DNA of 43,560 nucleotides. Origin: an uncultured Neglectibacter sp. (GTDB taxonomy: Bacteria > Bacillota > Clostridia > Oscillospirales > Acutalibacteraceae). The DNA is taken from assembly GCA_904374805.1 (NCBI GenBank), contig CAJFEW010000029.1, forward strand, positions 1 to 43,560, written 5' to 3'. Positions 16,764 to 24,464 of this stretch are shown in pieces; positions within the stretch are counted from its first letter, which is position 1, and the number at the start of each line of letters is the position of its first letter. Below the pieces are notes generated by a model. It was not told the origin of the DNA. It ran no database searches and saw only the letters and a program-made list of their open reading frames with translations. A program made the translations under genes and the position numbers.

Positions 16764-17435
16764 ATGACCTTTCAAGACATTTTCAAATCCAGTTTTTTAG
16801 AGAACGTGAGCAGCGTGTCCCTGCTGGACATGGGGCTCTCTTTGGTGCTGGCCTTTGGGCTGGGGCTGTTTATTTTCCTCATCTACAAAAAGACCTTTGC
16901 CGGGGTGATGTACTCCTCCAGCTTTGGGGTGACGCTGGTGGCCCTGACCATGATCACCACCTTGGTGATTTTAGCGGTCACTTCCAACGTGGTGCTGTCT
17001 TTGGGCATGGTGGGCGCTTTGAGCATTGTGCGGTTTCGAGCGGCCATCAAAGAGCCCTTGGACATCGCCTTCCTGTTCTGGGCCATTGCCGTGGGCATTG
17101 TGCTGGCGGCGGGCATGATCCCCCTGGCGGTGATCGGCAGCGTGGTCATCGGTCTGGTGCTTCTGGTGTTTGTCAATCGGAAATCTCACCTGAACCCCTA
17201 CATTGTAGTGCTGCGCTGCCAGGATTACACCAGCGAGCTCCAGGCCACGGAATTTCTCAAGGAACAGGTACAGCGCTGCGTGGTAAAGAGCAAAACCGCC
17301 CAGCAGGGTTCCATTGAGCTGAACGTGGAAGTGCGCATGAAGGACGAAAACACTGACTTTATCAACATCCTCTCGGAGATGAACGGCGTGCAGAGCGCGG
17401 TGCTGGTCAGCTACAACGGCGACTACATGGGTTAA
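16764..17435 (+). CDS. DUF4956 membrane protein
   Basis: 223 residues, starting MTFQDIFKSSFLENVSS with AAGGAG at 16749. Three or four transmembrane helices lie in the first ~140 residues, including MVGALSIVRFRAAIKEPLD, the most conserved part of the family. A soluble C-terminal domain of about 80 residues (from YIVVLRCQDYTSE) follows. The function is unknown. It is regularly found beside VTC polyphosphate polymerase-like and CotH proteins, suggesting a membrane subunit that works with them (family context, inference). The stop is 12 bp from the CotH start. The frame is intact, and the real start is taken to be here, not the fused reading from the VTC gene. Confidence 0.85.
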   Translation: MTFQDIFKSSFLENVSSVSLLDMGLSLVLAFGLGLFIFLIYKKTFAGVMYSSSFGVTLVALTMITTLVILAVTSNVVLSLGMVGALSIVRFRAAIKEPLDIAFLFWAIAVGIVLAAGMIPLAVIGSVVIGLVLLVFVNRKSHLNPYIVVLRCQDYTSELQATEFLKEQVQRCVVKSKTAQQGSIELNVEVRMKDENTDFINILSEMNGVQSAVLVSYNGDYMG

Positions 17436-17446
17436 GGGGTGGCGCA

Positions 17447-19615
17447 ATGGCAACCCACAAGAACTTTGACAAGGTTTGCTGCGTGGTCTTGGCCCTGTGC
17501 CTGGTGCTCACCGTCCTGTTTATGCAGGGAGAGAGCCTGGGCCTGCAGGCTGCCGCCCGGGAGATGGGCTATGAAAACCGGCTGTTCGACACAGCCTCGG
17601 TGCACACCATCGACATCGTCATGGAGGATTGGGAAGGCTTTTTGGAGACGGCCCAAAGGGAGGAATACTCCCTGTGCAGTCTGGTGATCGACGGAGAAAC
17701 CTATAAAAACGTGGCCATTCGGGGAAAGGGAAACACCTTCCTGACCCAGGTGGAGCAATACGGCAACAGCCGCTACAGCTTTAAGGTGGAGTTCGGCCAT
17801 TACGACGACGCCCTGAACTACTACGGCCTGGATAAGCTGAGCCTAAACAACTTGATTCAGGACAACACCATGCTGAAAGACTATCTCTGCTACCAGCTGA
17901 TGGGCTCCTTTGGGGTGGACGCCCCCCTGTGCAGCTTTGTATACCTCACCGTAAACGGCGAGGACTGGGGCCTGTACCTGGCGGTGGAGGGCGTGGAAGA
18001 ATCCTTCCTCCAGCGCAACTACGGCAGCAACTATGGGGAGCTGTATAAGCCTGACAGCCAAAGCATGGGCGGAGGCCGGGGCAACGGCGGAGCCTTCTCC
18101 CTGGGAGATTGGCAGCAGGAAGCAGCTGAGGAAACCAACGGCGCCACCCCCACTGCCGCAGACAGCCAGGAGGCTGCCCCCACCCCTCCAGACGGCGCGG
18201 AAGGCGGCTTTCCTGGACAGGAAAGCTTTTCCCCAGGCGCAGAGGGCGAGATGCCGGAAGCCCAGGCTCCGGAGATGTCCGGGGGACGAGGAGACGACAA
18301 CTTCTCTATGGGCAGCGACGACACCGCCCTTCTCTACACCGACGACACGTACAGCAGCTACCAGAATATCTTTGACAACGCTAAAACCGACATCACCGAC
18401 AGCGACAAGGACCGGCTCATCGCCAGCCTGCAACAGCTGAACGCCCAGGAAAACCTGGAGGAAGTGGTGGACGTGGAGGAGGTCATCCGCTACTTTGTGG
18501 TACACAACTTTGTGTGCAATTTTGACAGCTACACCGGCTCTATGATCCACAACTACTACCTCTATGAGGAGGACGGCCAGCTCTCCATGATCCCCTGGGA
18601 CTACAACCTGGCCTTTGGAGGCTTTATGGGTTCCTCGGACGCCACCGCGCTGGTGAACTATCCCATCGACACGCCGGTGTCCGGGGGCACGTTGGACTCT
18701 CGGCCCATGCTCGCCTGGATTTTCTCCAGCGAAGCGTACACCCAGCTGTACCACCAATACTTCTCCCAGTTCTTAGAGGTGTGGTTTGCGAACGACACCT
18801 TTACCCAAACCCTGGAACAGGTGGTGGAGCTGATTGCCCCCTATGTGGAAAAAGATCCCACCAAGTTCTGCACCACCGAGGAATTCCAGGCGGGGGTGGA
18901 GGCTTTGGAGGACTTCTGCCTGCTGCGGGCCCAAAGCGTCCAAGGCCAGCTGGAGGGCACCATCCCCTCCACCGACGACGGACAAAGTGAGGACAGCTCC
19001 AGCCTGGTGGACGCCTCCTCGGTAGACATCTCCGCCATGGGTACCATGAACAACGGAGGCGGGGGCCAGCGCTCCTTGGAATGGGACATGGGTCCATCCC
19101 AGGAAACTGCGGAAGAGACGGTCCTGTCCGCCGCCACGGTAACCGCCACCCAGGACAGTGCGGGCCAAGCCCCGGACTTCCCCCAAGGGGGCATGGGCCA
19201 AGAGGGCATGGGCAGTCCGCCGGAACTTCCCGACGGCGAAGCGCCCCCGGACGCCACCGGCCAGGCGCCCCAGGAAGACAGCGCCTCCCCTGCCGCAGAG
19301 GAAAGCTCTGCCAGCGATGAAGAAAGCTCCTCCCGGGAGGAAACCAGCTCTTCCAGCGGGGAGGAAAGCGCTTCCTCTGCAGAGGAACAGGAAGCCACCC
19401 CAGGTGAAGCAGGCGGGGCCATGGGACAAGAGCCTCCCACCCAACCGGCAGAGGAAGCTGCGGGGGACGCTGGAATGGAAGCCCAACCTGGCGCATTCAA
19501 CCAGGAGCAGAGCCAAACTTCCTCCACCACGGAGCAGTGGGTGCTGCTGGGGGTTTCCTTCCTGGTACTGGGAGCAGGGCTGGCTGTGGCCGGGCTCTAC
19601 CGCAGAAGAGGGTAA
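17447..19615 (+). CDS. CotH kinase-family surface protein
   Basis: 722 residues. An N-terminal signal anchor (about 9-26, VCCVVLALCLVLTVLF) leads to the CotH kinase fold: IRGKGNTFL, KVEFGHYDDALNYYGLDKLSLNN, VYLTVNGEDWGLYLAVEGVEE, NYYLYEEDGQLSMIPWDYNLAFGG (metal-binding Asp in PWDYN). The fold is interrupted by an insert of about 80 Gly/Ala/Pro/Glu-rich residues after LYKPDSQSMGGGRG. A long Ser/Glu/Gly/Pro-rich tail (about 515-690) and a C-terminal membrane helix (WVLLGVSFLVLGAG) end in YRRRG. CotH of Bacillus phosphorylates spore coat proteins on Ser; here the enzyme is held outside the membrane. The Ser-rich tail could itself be a target (inference). Third gene of the VTC-DUF4956-CotH operon. 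Confidence 0.85.
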   Translation: MATHKNFDKVCCVVLALCLVLTVLFMQGESLGLQAAAREMGYENRLFDTASVHTIDIVMEDWEGFLETAQREEYSLCSLVIDGETYKNVAIRGKGNTFLTQVEQYGNSRYSFKVEFGHYDDALNYYGLDKLSLNNLIQDNTMLKDYLCYQLMGSFGVDAPLCSFVYLTVNGEDWGLYLAVEGVEESFLQRNYGSNYGELYKPDSQSMGGGRGNGGAFSLGDWQQEAAEETNGATPTAADSQEAAPTPPDGAEGGFPGQESFSPGAEGEMPEAQAPEMSGGRGDDNFSMGSDDTALLYTDDTYSSYQNIFDNAKTDITDSDKDRLIASLQQLNAQENLEEVVDVEEVIRYFVVHNFVCNFDSYTGSMIHNYYLYEEDGQLSMIPWDYNLAFGGFMGSSDATALVNYPIDTPVSGGTLDSRPMLAWIFSSEAYTQLYHQYFSQFLEVWFANDTFTQTLEQVVELIAPYVEKDPTKFCTTEEFQAGVEALEDFCLLRAQSVQGQLEGTIPSTDDGQSEDSSSLVDASSVDISAMGTMNNGGGGQRSLEWDMGPSQETAEETVLSAATVTATQDSAGQAPDFPQGGMGQEGMGSPPELPDGEAPPDATGQAPQEDSASPAAEESSASDEESSSREETSSSSGEESASSAEEQEATPGEAGGAMGQEPPTQPAEEAAGDAGMEAQPGAFNQEQSQTSSTTEQWVLLGVSFLVLGAGLAVAGLYRRRG

Positions 19616-19651
19616 ATCCCTCCACCACTCTCGGAAAACGAAAGAAACACG

Positions 19652-19682
19652 GGAAAAGGCAGGGCTCTCCTTGCCTTTTTCC
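19652..19682 (+). terminator. Terminator of the VTC-CotH operon
   Basis: GGAAAAGGCA (19652-19661) pairs with TGCCTTTTTCC (19672-19682), with a 10-nt loop. The T run is within the right arm. Confidence 0.75.
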
Positions 19683-19750
19683 TGTGCTTGAGGCTTGCTT
19701 TTTGAAACGTCTCTCCCATTCTCCCCGCGTCCGATTCAAACAGTGGAAAT

Positions 19751-19790
19751 CGAAAAAGCGCCTGCATCCACACACCGGATACAGGCGCTT
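19751..19790 (-). terminator. MATE gene terminator
   Basis: On the minus strand AAGCGCCTGTATCC (19790-19777) pairs with GGATGCAGGCGCTT (19769-19756), followed by TTTTTCG. It lies 16 bp after the MATE stop. Confidence 0.9.
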
Positions 19791-19806
19791 CTATGTAGCC
19801 GCAGCT

Positions 19807-21204
19807 TTACGCCATGCTTTTCTCGGGTTCTGCCGGCAGCACGCCGTCCTGGGGGATTTTGCTGATCACCTGCCGGTTCACCCGCCGCCACAAAAGCAGC
19901 CCCACCGGGAGGGCCAGCAGCTCCGCCAGCACAAAGGCAGCCCACACCAGGTTCAGGTTCTGGAAAGGGAGCACCGCCACCACCAGCACCAGGGGCAAAA
20001 TCACCTGACGAATCATGGTGAGGGCCAGACTGTAGGTCCCAAGCCCCAGGGCCTGGAACACCGCCGCCAACACCAGCCCCAACGTGGAAATCAGGTAACT
20101 CACCGCCAAGATGCGCAGAGCCGCGATGCCTATGGCAAGCATATCCTCCGAGGCGTCGAAGGCCCGCAGCACCAAAGAGGGGGCGCCCTCCAGCACCAGC
20201 AGGAACAGGGCGAAAATCAGCAGCGCATACAGCAGCGTCCACCGGATGGCCTGGTGGATGCGCTCCCGCTTGCCTGCGCCGTAGTTGTAGGCCACAATGG
20301 GGATGAGGCCGTTGTCCAGGCCGTGGACGCCCACCGTCACCACGTTCTGCACCCGGGTGCATACGCCGTACACCGCCACAGCGGTGGTGGAGAAGCCGAT
20401 GAGCAGGGAGTTGACAAGCACGCCCATGACGGACACCACCCCTTGCATCACCGCGGCGGGAATGCCCACCCGCAAAATGGCCACCAAAGTCTTGCCCTCC
20501 GGCCGCAAGGTGAAGGAGATGGGCGTGGCGGGGTTGAAGCGGCGGTTAATCAGATACCCGGCCACGCAGCCCACGCATTGGCCCACCACCGTGGCGATGG
20601 CGGCCCCGGCCGTCCCCAGAGCGGGCAGGCCGAAGTAGCCAAAGATAAAGATGGGGTCCAAGATGATGTTGGTGATAGAGGCCGAGGACAAGGTGAACAG
20701 AAACAAGGTGGATCGCCCGCTGGCAATTACCAGGCGGTCAAAGACCCACTGACCCATCTGCCCAAAGGAAAACAGCATGCAGATGCTCAAATACTCTACG
20801 CCGTACTGGGCGATGACCTGGTTCCCGCCGGACTGCCAGGCAAAGTAGGGCCGCACCAGGAACACCCCCGCCACCGCAATCAGGGCCCATGCGCACCCCG
20901 CCAGGAACAGGGAGGCAGCCACCGCCCGCCTCACCTGGGCCTCGTCCTTCTCCCCCAGGGCCTTGGACACCACCGCGTTTAGGCCCACAGCGATGCCGCA
21001 GCCCAGGGCGCCCATCAATGCCTGGACAGGGGATGCCAGGGACAGGGCGGTCAAGGCGTCTTCGGAGACGTAGGAGACATAAATGCTGTCCACCACGTTA
21101 TACAGGGAGCAAATCAGCAAAGAGAGCATCAGGGGGATGCCGGTGGTGATGACCAGCCGGGGCACAGGCCGCGTCCCCATGGGGTTTTCTTTCACTTCTG
21201 CCAT
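19807..21204 (-). CDS. MATE-family efflux transporter
   Basis: 465 residues with about 12 membrane helices in two halves. It shows MATE features: LVITTGIPLMLSLLICSLYNVVDSIYV in helix 1, GCGIAVGLNAVVSKALGEKD before helix 3, and the repeat in the second half (GIPAAVMQGVVSVMGVLVNSLL, IPIVAYNYGAGKRERI). Family members export drugs or metabolites with Na+ or H+ coupling; the substrate is not predictable. GAGGAGG lies 6-7 bp before the ATG. It is a single-gene transcript with its own promoter (21244-21272) and terminator. The frame is intact. Confidence 0.9.
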   Translation of the reverse strand: MAEVKENPMGTRPVPRLVITTGIPLMLSLLICSLYNVVDSIYVSYVSEDALTALSLASPVQALMGALGCGIAVGLNAVVSKALGEKDEAQVRRAVAASLFLAGCAWALIAVAGVFLVRPYFAWQSGGNQVIAQYGVEYLSICMLFSFGQMGQWVFDRLVIASGRSTLFLFTLSSASITNIILDPIFIFGYFGLPALGTAGAAIATVVGQCVGCVAGYLINRRFNPATPISFTLRPEGKTLVAILRVGIPAAVMQGVVSVMGVLVNSLLIGFSTTAVAVYGVCTRVQNVVTVGVHGLDNGLIPIVAYNYGAGKRERIHQAIRWTLLYALLIFALFLLVLEGAPSLVLRAFDASEDMLAIGIAALRILAVSYLISTLGLVLAAVFQALGLGTYSLALTMIRQVILPLVLVVAVLPFQNLNLVWAAFVLAELLALPVGLLLWRRVNRQVISKIPQDGVLPAEPEKSMA

Positions 21205-21243
21205 ACAGAGCCTCCTCAGAAAGTCTCATTTTTTTCTGGCCTC

Positions 21244-21272
21244 AGTATAGCACCGGCAACTATCGATAGCAA
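21244..21272 (-). promoter_or_regulatory. MATE promoter overlapping a CTATCGATAG palindrome
   Basis: On the minus strand TTGCTA (21272-21267) and TATACT (21249-21244) are 17 bp apart. The perfect 10-bp palindrome CTATCGATAG at 21260-21269 covers part of the -35 and spacer, a likely operator for an unknown repressor. Confidence 0.6.
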
Positions 21273-21444
21273 ATACTTAATTGTAATAGAATGCCATACC
21301 TTTTTTCTATGCTTTTAGGAATCTTCGGCAGCCTGGAGAAAACACCGTCTTTGTTCCGCCATGGGAACTCCTCGCTTCCTGTTGCTCGACCACCTGAAAG
21401 AAGAGGCCGTCCCCCATTTTTTCCAGGGGCAGCCCTCTGCCGCC

Positions 21445-21473
21445 TTGACTTTCCCGCCCAACTATGGTAGGAT
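21445..21473 (+). promoter_or_regulatory. Promoter of the SCIFF locus
   Basis: TTGACT (21445-21450) and TAGGAT (21468-21473) have 17-bp spacing, 65 bp before the SCIFF precursor ATG. Confidence 0.65.
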
Positions 21474-21538
21474 TTTGATGTACACTGGCTGGTGCTTTGG
21501 GGCACAGGCCAGATCAATTTATGAAGGAGCTATGTGTC

Positions 21539-21622
21539 ATGGAACGAATCAAGACTCTGGAAACCCGGGATATGTGCGAGAGCGCCAAGAACGGCGGCTG
21601 CGGTGAGTGCCAGACTTCCTAA
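21539..21622 (+). CDS. scfA: SCIFF ribosomal peptide precursor, internally deleted
   Basis: 27-codon ORF: MERIKTLETRDMCESAK, then GGCGECQTS and stop. The N-terminal half is the conserved part of SCIFF (six cysteines in forty-five residues), which normally goes on as QTSCQSACKTSCTV-x-NQKCE. Here TAA (21620-21622) follows QTS, and the normal tail NQKCENTEK with its own TAA (21648-21650) survives one frame over. About a dozen codons, carrying most of the core cysteines, have been lost with a frame change. Two conserved cysteines (21, 24) plus an extra one (13) remain. SCIFF is modified by the radical SAM enzyme encoded next, which forms a thioether crosslink needing the Cys-rich core. Ribosome site GAAGGAGC about 9 bp upstream. 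Confidence 0.8.
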   Translation: MERIKTLETRDMCESAKNGGCGECQTS

Positions 21623-21649
21623 CCAGAAATGTGAAAACACCGAGAAATA

Positions 21650-21681
21650 AAAAAAGGCGCCGCCTTCGGGCGGCCTTTTTT
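21650..21681 (+). terminator. Terminator/attenuator between SCIFF precursor and maturase
   Basis: GGCGCCGCC and GGGCGGCC form a GC stem capped by TTCG, with A7 on the left and T6 on the right. In such loci a leaky terminator makes much precursor and little enzyme. Confidence 0.75.
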
Positions 21682-21697
21682 GTGTCAGGAGGACCGA

Positions 21698-23080
21698 ATG
21701 GTACACCAATATCAATTAAATGGATATAACATTGTGCTGGACAGCTGCTCCGGCAGCATCCACGTGGTAGACGAGGTGGCCTATGATATCATCAGCCTCT
21801 TCGAAACCCACACCCCCCAGGAGATTGTGGCCGCCATGCTGGAAAAGTACGGCGGCCGCTCCGACGTGACGGAAGAAGAGGTGCGGGGCTGCATCCAGGA
21901 CGTGCAGACATTAAAGGACGCGGGGAAACTGTTCAGCCCGGACACCTTCGCCGACATGGCGGGGACCTTTAAAGAGCGCTCCGGCGACGTGGTGAAAGCC
22001 TTGTGCCTCCACGTGGCCCACACCTGTAACTTAAACTGCGACTACTGCTTTGCCAGCCAGGGCAAATATCACGGGGACCGAGCCCTCATGAGCTTTGAGG
22101 TGGGCAAACAGGCCTTGGATTTCCTGATGGATCACTCCGGCACCCGGCGGAACCTGGAGGTGGACTTCTTCGGCGGGGAGCCTCTGATGAACTGGGACGT
22201 GGTCAAACGCCTGGTGGAGTACGCCCGCAGTGTGGAAAAAGAGCGGGGAAAGAATTTCCGCTTCACCCTCACCACCAACGGCATGCTCATCGACGACGAC
22301 GTGATCGACTTTGCCAACCGGGAGATGAGCAACGTGGTGCTCTCCCTGGACGGGCGTAAGGAGATCAACGACCGCACCCGGGTGGACTACGCCGGCAACG
22401 GCAGCTACGACCGGATTGTGCCCAAGTTTCAGAAGCTGGTGGCAGCCCGAGGCGGGAAGAATTACTACATGCGTGGCACCTTCACCCACGCCAACCCGGA
22501 CTTCACCAAGGACCTGTTCCACATGGCCGACGACCTGGGCTTTACAGAGCTGAGCATGGAGCCGGTGGTCTGCGCCCCCGACGACCCTGCCGCCCTAACC
22601 CCGGAAGACCTGGAGATTGTAAAAGAGCAATACGAGATTCTGGCTAAGGACATGCTCCGCCGGGAGAAGGAAGGACACCCCATCACCTTCTACCACTACA
22701 TGCTGGACTTGACCGGCGGCCCCTGTGTGTACAAACGCATCTCCGGCTGCGGCTCCGGCACAGAGTACATGGCCGTCACCCCCTGGGGAGACCTGTATCC
22801 CTGTCACCAGTTTGTGGGGGAGGAAGCCTATAAGCTGGGGGACGTGTGGAACGGGGTGACCAACACCGCCCTGCGGGAGGAGTTCCGCTCCTGCAACGCC
22901 TATGCTCGTCCGGACTGCGCCGACTGTTGGGCAAAGCTGTACTGCTCGGGAGGGTGCGCTGCCAACGCTTACCACGCCACCGGCTCCATCCGGGGCGTGT
23001 ATGAGGCAGGCTGCGAACTGTTCCGGAAACGGATCGAATGCGCCATTATGATGAAGGCCGCCCAGGAGGCAGGCCAGTGA
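21698..23080 (+). CDS. scfB: SCIFF peptide radical SAM maturase
   Basis: 460-residue radical SAM/SPASM enzyme that installs a Cys-Thr thioether bond in SCIFF. The N-terminal peptide-recognition domain (MVHQYQLNGYNIVLDSCSG onward) is followed by the SAM cluster motif CNLNCDYCF (CX3CX2C) near residue 108, FFGGEPLMNW and TTNGMLIDD. A C-terminal SPASM region has cysteines in GPCVYKRISGCGSG, GDLYPCHQF, SCNAYARPDCADCWAKLYCSGGC and AGCELF, binding two auxiliary 4Fe-4S clusters. AGGAGG precedes ATG 21698. Full length and undamaged although its substrate gene is broken. The downstream PLP enzyme starts inside its stop codon. Confidence 0.93.
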   Translation: MVHQYQLNGYNIVLDSCSGSIHVVDEVAYDIISLFETHTPQEIVAAMLEKYGGRSDVTEEEVRGCIQDVQTLKDAGKLFSPDTFADMAGTFKERSGDVVKALCLHVAHTCNLNCDYCFASQGKYHGDRALMSFEVGKQALDFLMDHSGTRRNLEVDFFGGEPLMNWDVVKRLVEYARSVEKERGKNFRFTLTTNGMLIDDDVIDFANREMSNVVLSLDGRKEINDRTRVDYAGNGSYDRIVPKFQKLVAARGGKNYYMRGTFTHANPDFTKDLFHMADDLGFTELSMEPVVCAPDDPAALTPEDLEIVKEQYEILAKDMLRREKEGHPITFYHYMLDLTGGPCVYKRISGCGSGTEYMAVTPWGDLYPCHQFVGEEAYKLGDVWNGVTNTALREEFRSCNAYARPDCADCWAKLYCSGGCAANAYHATGSIRGVYEAGCELFRKRIECAIMMKAAQEAGQ

Positions 23081-24396
23081 ACACACCGGTAGCGGATTTC
23101 GTCCGGCGCTACGCTCAGGGAGACACGACCCGGTTCCATATGCCGGGACACAAAGGGCAGCCCTTTCTGGGGTGCGAGCCCTGGGACATCACAGAGATCC
23201 ACGGGGCGGACGCCCTGTACGAGGCGGAGGGGATTCTGGCCCAAAGCGAGAAAAACGCCGCCTCCCTGTTTGGCTCTCAGCGGACCTGCTACTCCACCGA
23301 AGGCTCCAGCCAGTGCATCCGTGCCATGCTCTACCTGGCGGTGGCGGCCAGCGGCTCCCGCACGGTGGTGGCAGCCAGGAACGTCCACCGGGCCTTTGTC
23401 TCTGCCGCCGCCCTGCTGGATTTGGAGATTGTCTGGCTCTGGCCGGAGGAAAGCCGCTCTCTGTGCGGGTGCCCTATCTCCCCCACCCAACTGGAGGAAA
23501 CCTTGGCCGGCCTGCCGGAACCTCCTGCAGCAGTGTATCTGACCAGCCCCGACTATTTGGGCGGCATGGCGGAAATCCCCTCCCTGGCAGAGGTGTGCCA
23601 CCGGCAGGGGGTTCTGTTGTTGGTGGACAACGCCCACGGGGCCTATCTGCGGTTTTTGCAGCCCTCCCTGCACCCTTTGGACGCAGGCGCGGACCTTTGC
23701 TGCGATTCCGCCCACAAAACGTTGCCGGTGCTGACAGGGGGAGCCTATCTGCACATTTCCCACCGGGTTCCCCCTCGTATTGCCGCCTTAGCTAAAGACG
23801 CCTTGGCCCTTTTTGGCTCCACCAGTCCCTCTTACCTGACTTTAACGTCTTTGGACCTGTGCAACCGTTACTTGGCCGAAGGCTATCCTCAACGCCTGGC
23901 GGAAGCCATAGAGCGTCTGGAACGGCTTCGGGAAACGCTGACAGCCGCCGGTTGGCAGACGGAACCCAGCGATCCCTTGCGGCTGACGCTGGCGTCCCCT
24001 CAGGGAGAGACGGGCCAGACACTGGCCCAGCGGCTGCGGCAGCGGGGAATCGAGTGCGAATATGCAGACCGGGATTTTTTGGTGCTCATGGCGACGCCGG
24101 AAAACACCCCGGAGGCATACACACAAGTCGCAGAAGCACTGGGCCGGTGCTCAGGAAACACACAGACGCCTCTCCTGCCTGTGGCCCGGGGAGAACGTGT
24201 TTGCTCCATTCGCCAGGCGGCCTTTGCGCCTCGGGAAACGGTGGACGCCGCCTGTTCCCTGGGTCGGATCTGCGGGCTGCCCACGGTGGGTTGCCCCCCT
24301 GCCATTCCCATCGCCGTCTCCGGGGAACGGATCACCCAGGAGGCTGTGGCGCTCTTCGCCTATTACGGGATACAGCAGGTGGACGTGTTGGTCTAA
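23077..24396 (+). CDS. PLP-dependent Orn/Lys/Arg decarboxylase-like enzyme (YaaO-type)
   Basis: 439 residues of fold-type I. It begins VNTPVADFVRRYAQGDTTRFHMPGHKG, the diagnostic opening of the Orn/Lys/Arg decarboxylase major domain. It has the glycine-poor cofactor loop YSTEGSSQCIRAML, the Asp motif LLLVDNAHGAYL and the PLP-binding Lys in CDSAHKTLPVLTGGAYL. A short C-terminal domain follows. The size matches the stand-alone YaaO/SpeA-like proteins of Firmicutes. The actual substrate (Arg, Lys or other) is unknown. The start is GTG 23077, inside the maturase stop (GTGA), with AGGAGG upstream, so the two are translationally coupled. Whether it serves the SCIFF pathway or merely shares the transcript is open. 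Confidence 0.8.
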   Translation: MNTPVADFVRRYAQGDTTRFHMPGHKGQPFLGCEPWDITEIHGADALYEAEGILAQSEKNAASLFGSQRTCYSTEGSSQCIRAMLYLAVAASGSRTVVAARNVHRAFVSAAALLDLEIVWLWPEESRSLCGCPISPTQLEETLAGLPEPPAAVYLTSPDYLGGMAEIPSLAEVCHRQGVLLLVDNAHGAYLRFLQPSLHPLDAGADLCCDSAHKTLPVLTGGAYLHISHRVPPRIAALAKDALALFGSTSPSYLTLTSLDLCNRYLAEGYPQRLAEAIERLERLRETLTAAGWQTEPSDPLRLTLASPQGETGQTLAQRLRQRGIECEYADRDFLVLMATPENTPEAYTQVAEALGRCSGNTQTPLLPVARGERVCSIRQAAFAPRETVDAACSLGRICGLPTVGCPPAIPIAVSGERITQEAVALFAYYGIQQVDVLV

Positions 24397-24415
24397 AACG
24401 CGCCAAAGGGGCGCG
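24395..24415 (-). terminator. Terminator of the GNAT gene
   Basis: On the minus strand CGCGCC (24415-24410) pairs with GGCGCG (24404-24399), loop 5 nt, followed by TTTT. It lies 50 bp after the GNAT stop. Confidence 0.5.
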
Positions 24416-24464
24416 CCTGCATGTATGCTCTCGTTCCTGAAGGACACAGCTGGTCCGGAACGGC

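Noticed and set aside
15846..17435. 529-codon ORF as a genuine fusion protein
   Set aside because: The first 78 codons are non-coding in character, the VTC ending is in another frame, and DUF4956 has its own start and ribosome site. Two genes are annotated instead.
19537..20982. 481-codon plus-strand ORF opposite the MATE gene
   Set aside because: It crosses a strong terminator and is antisense to conserved membrane helices; composition is typical of a shadow frame.
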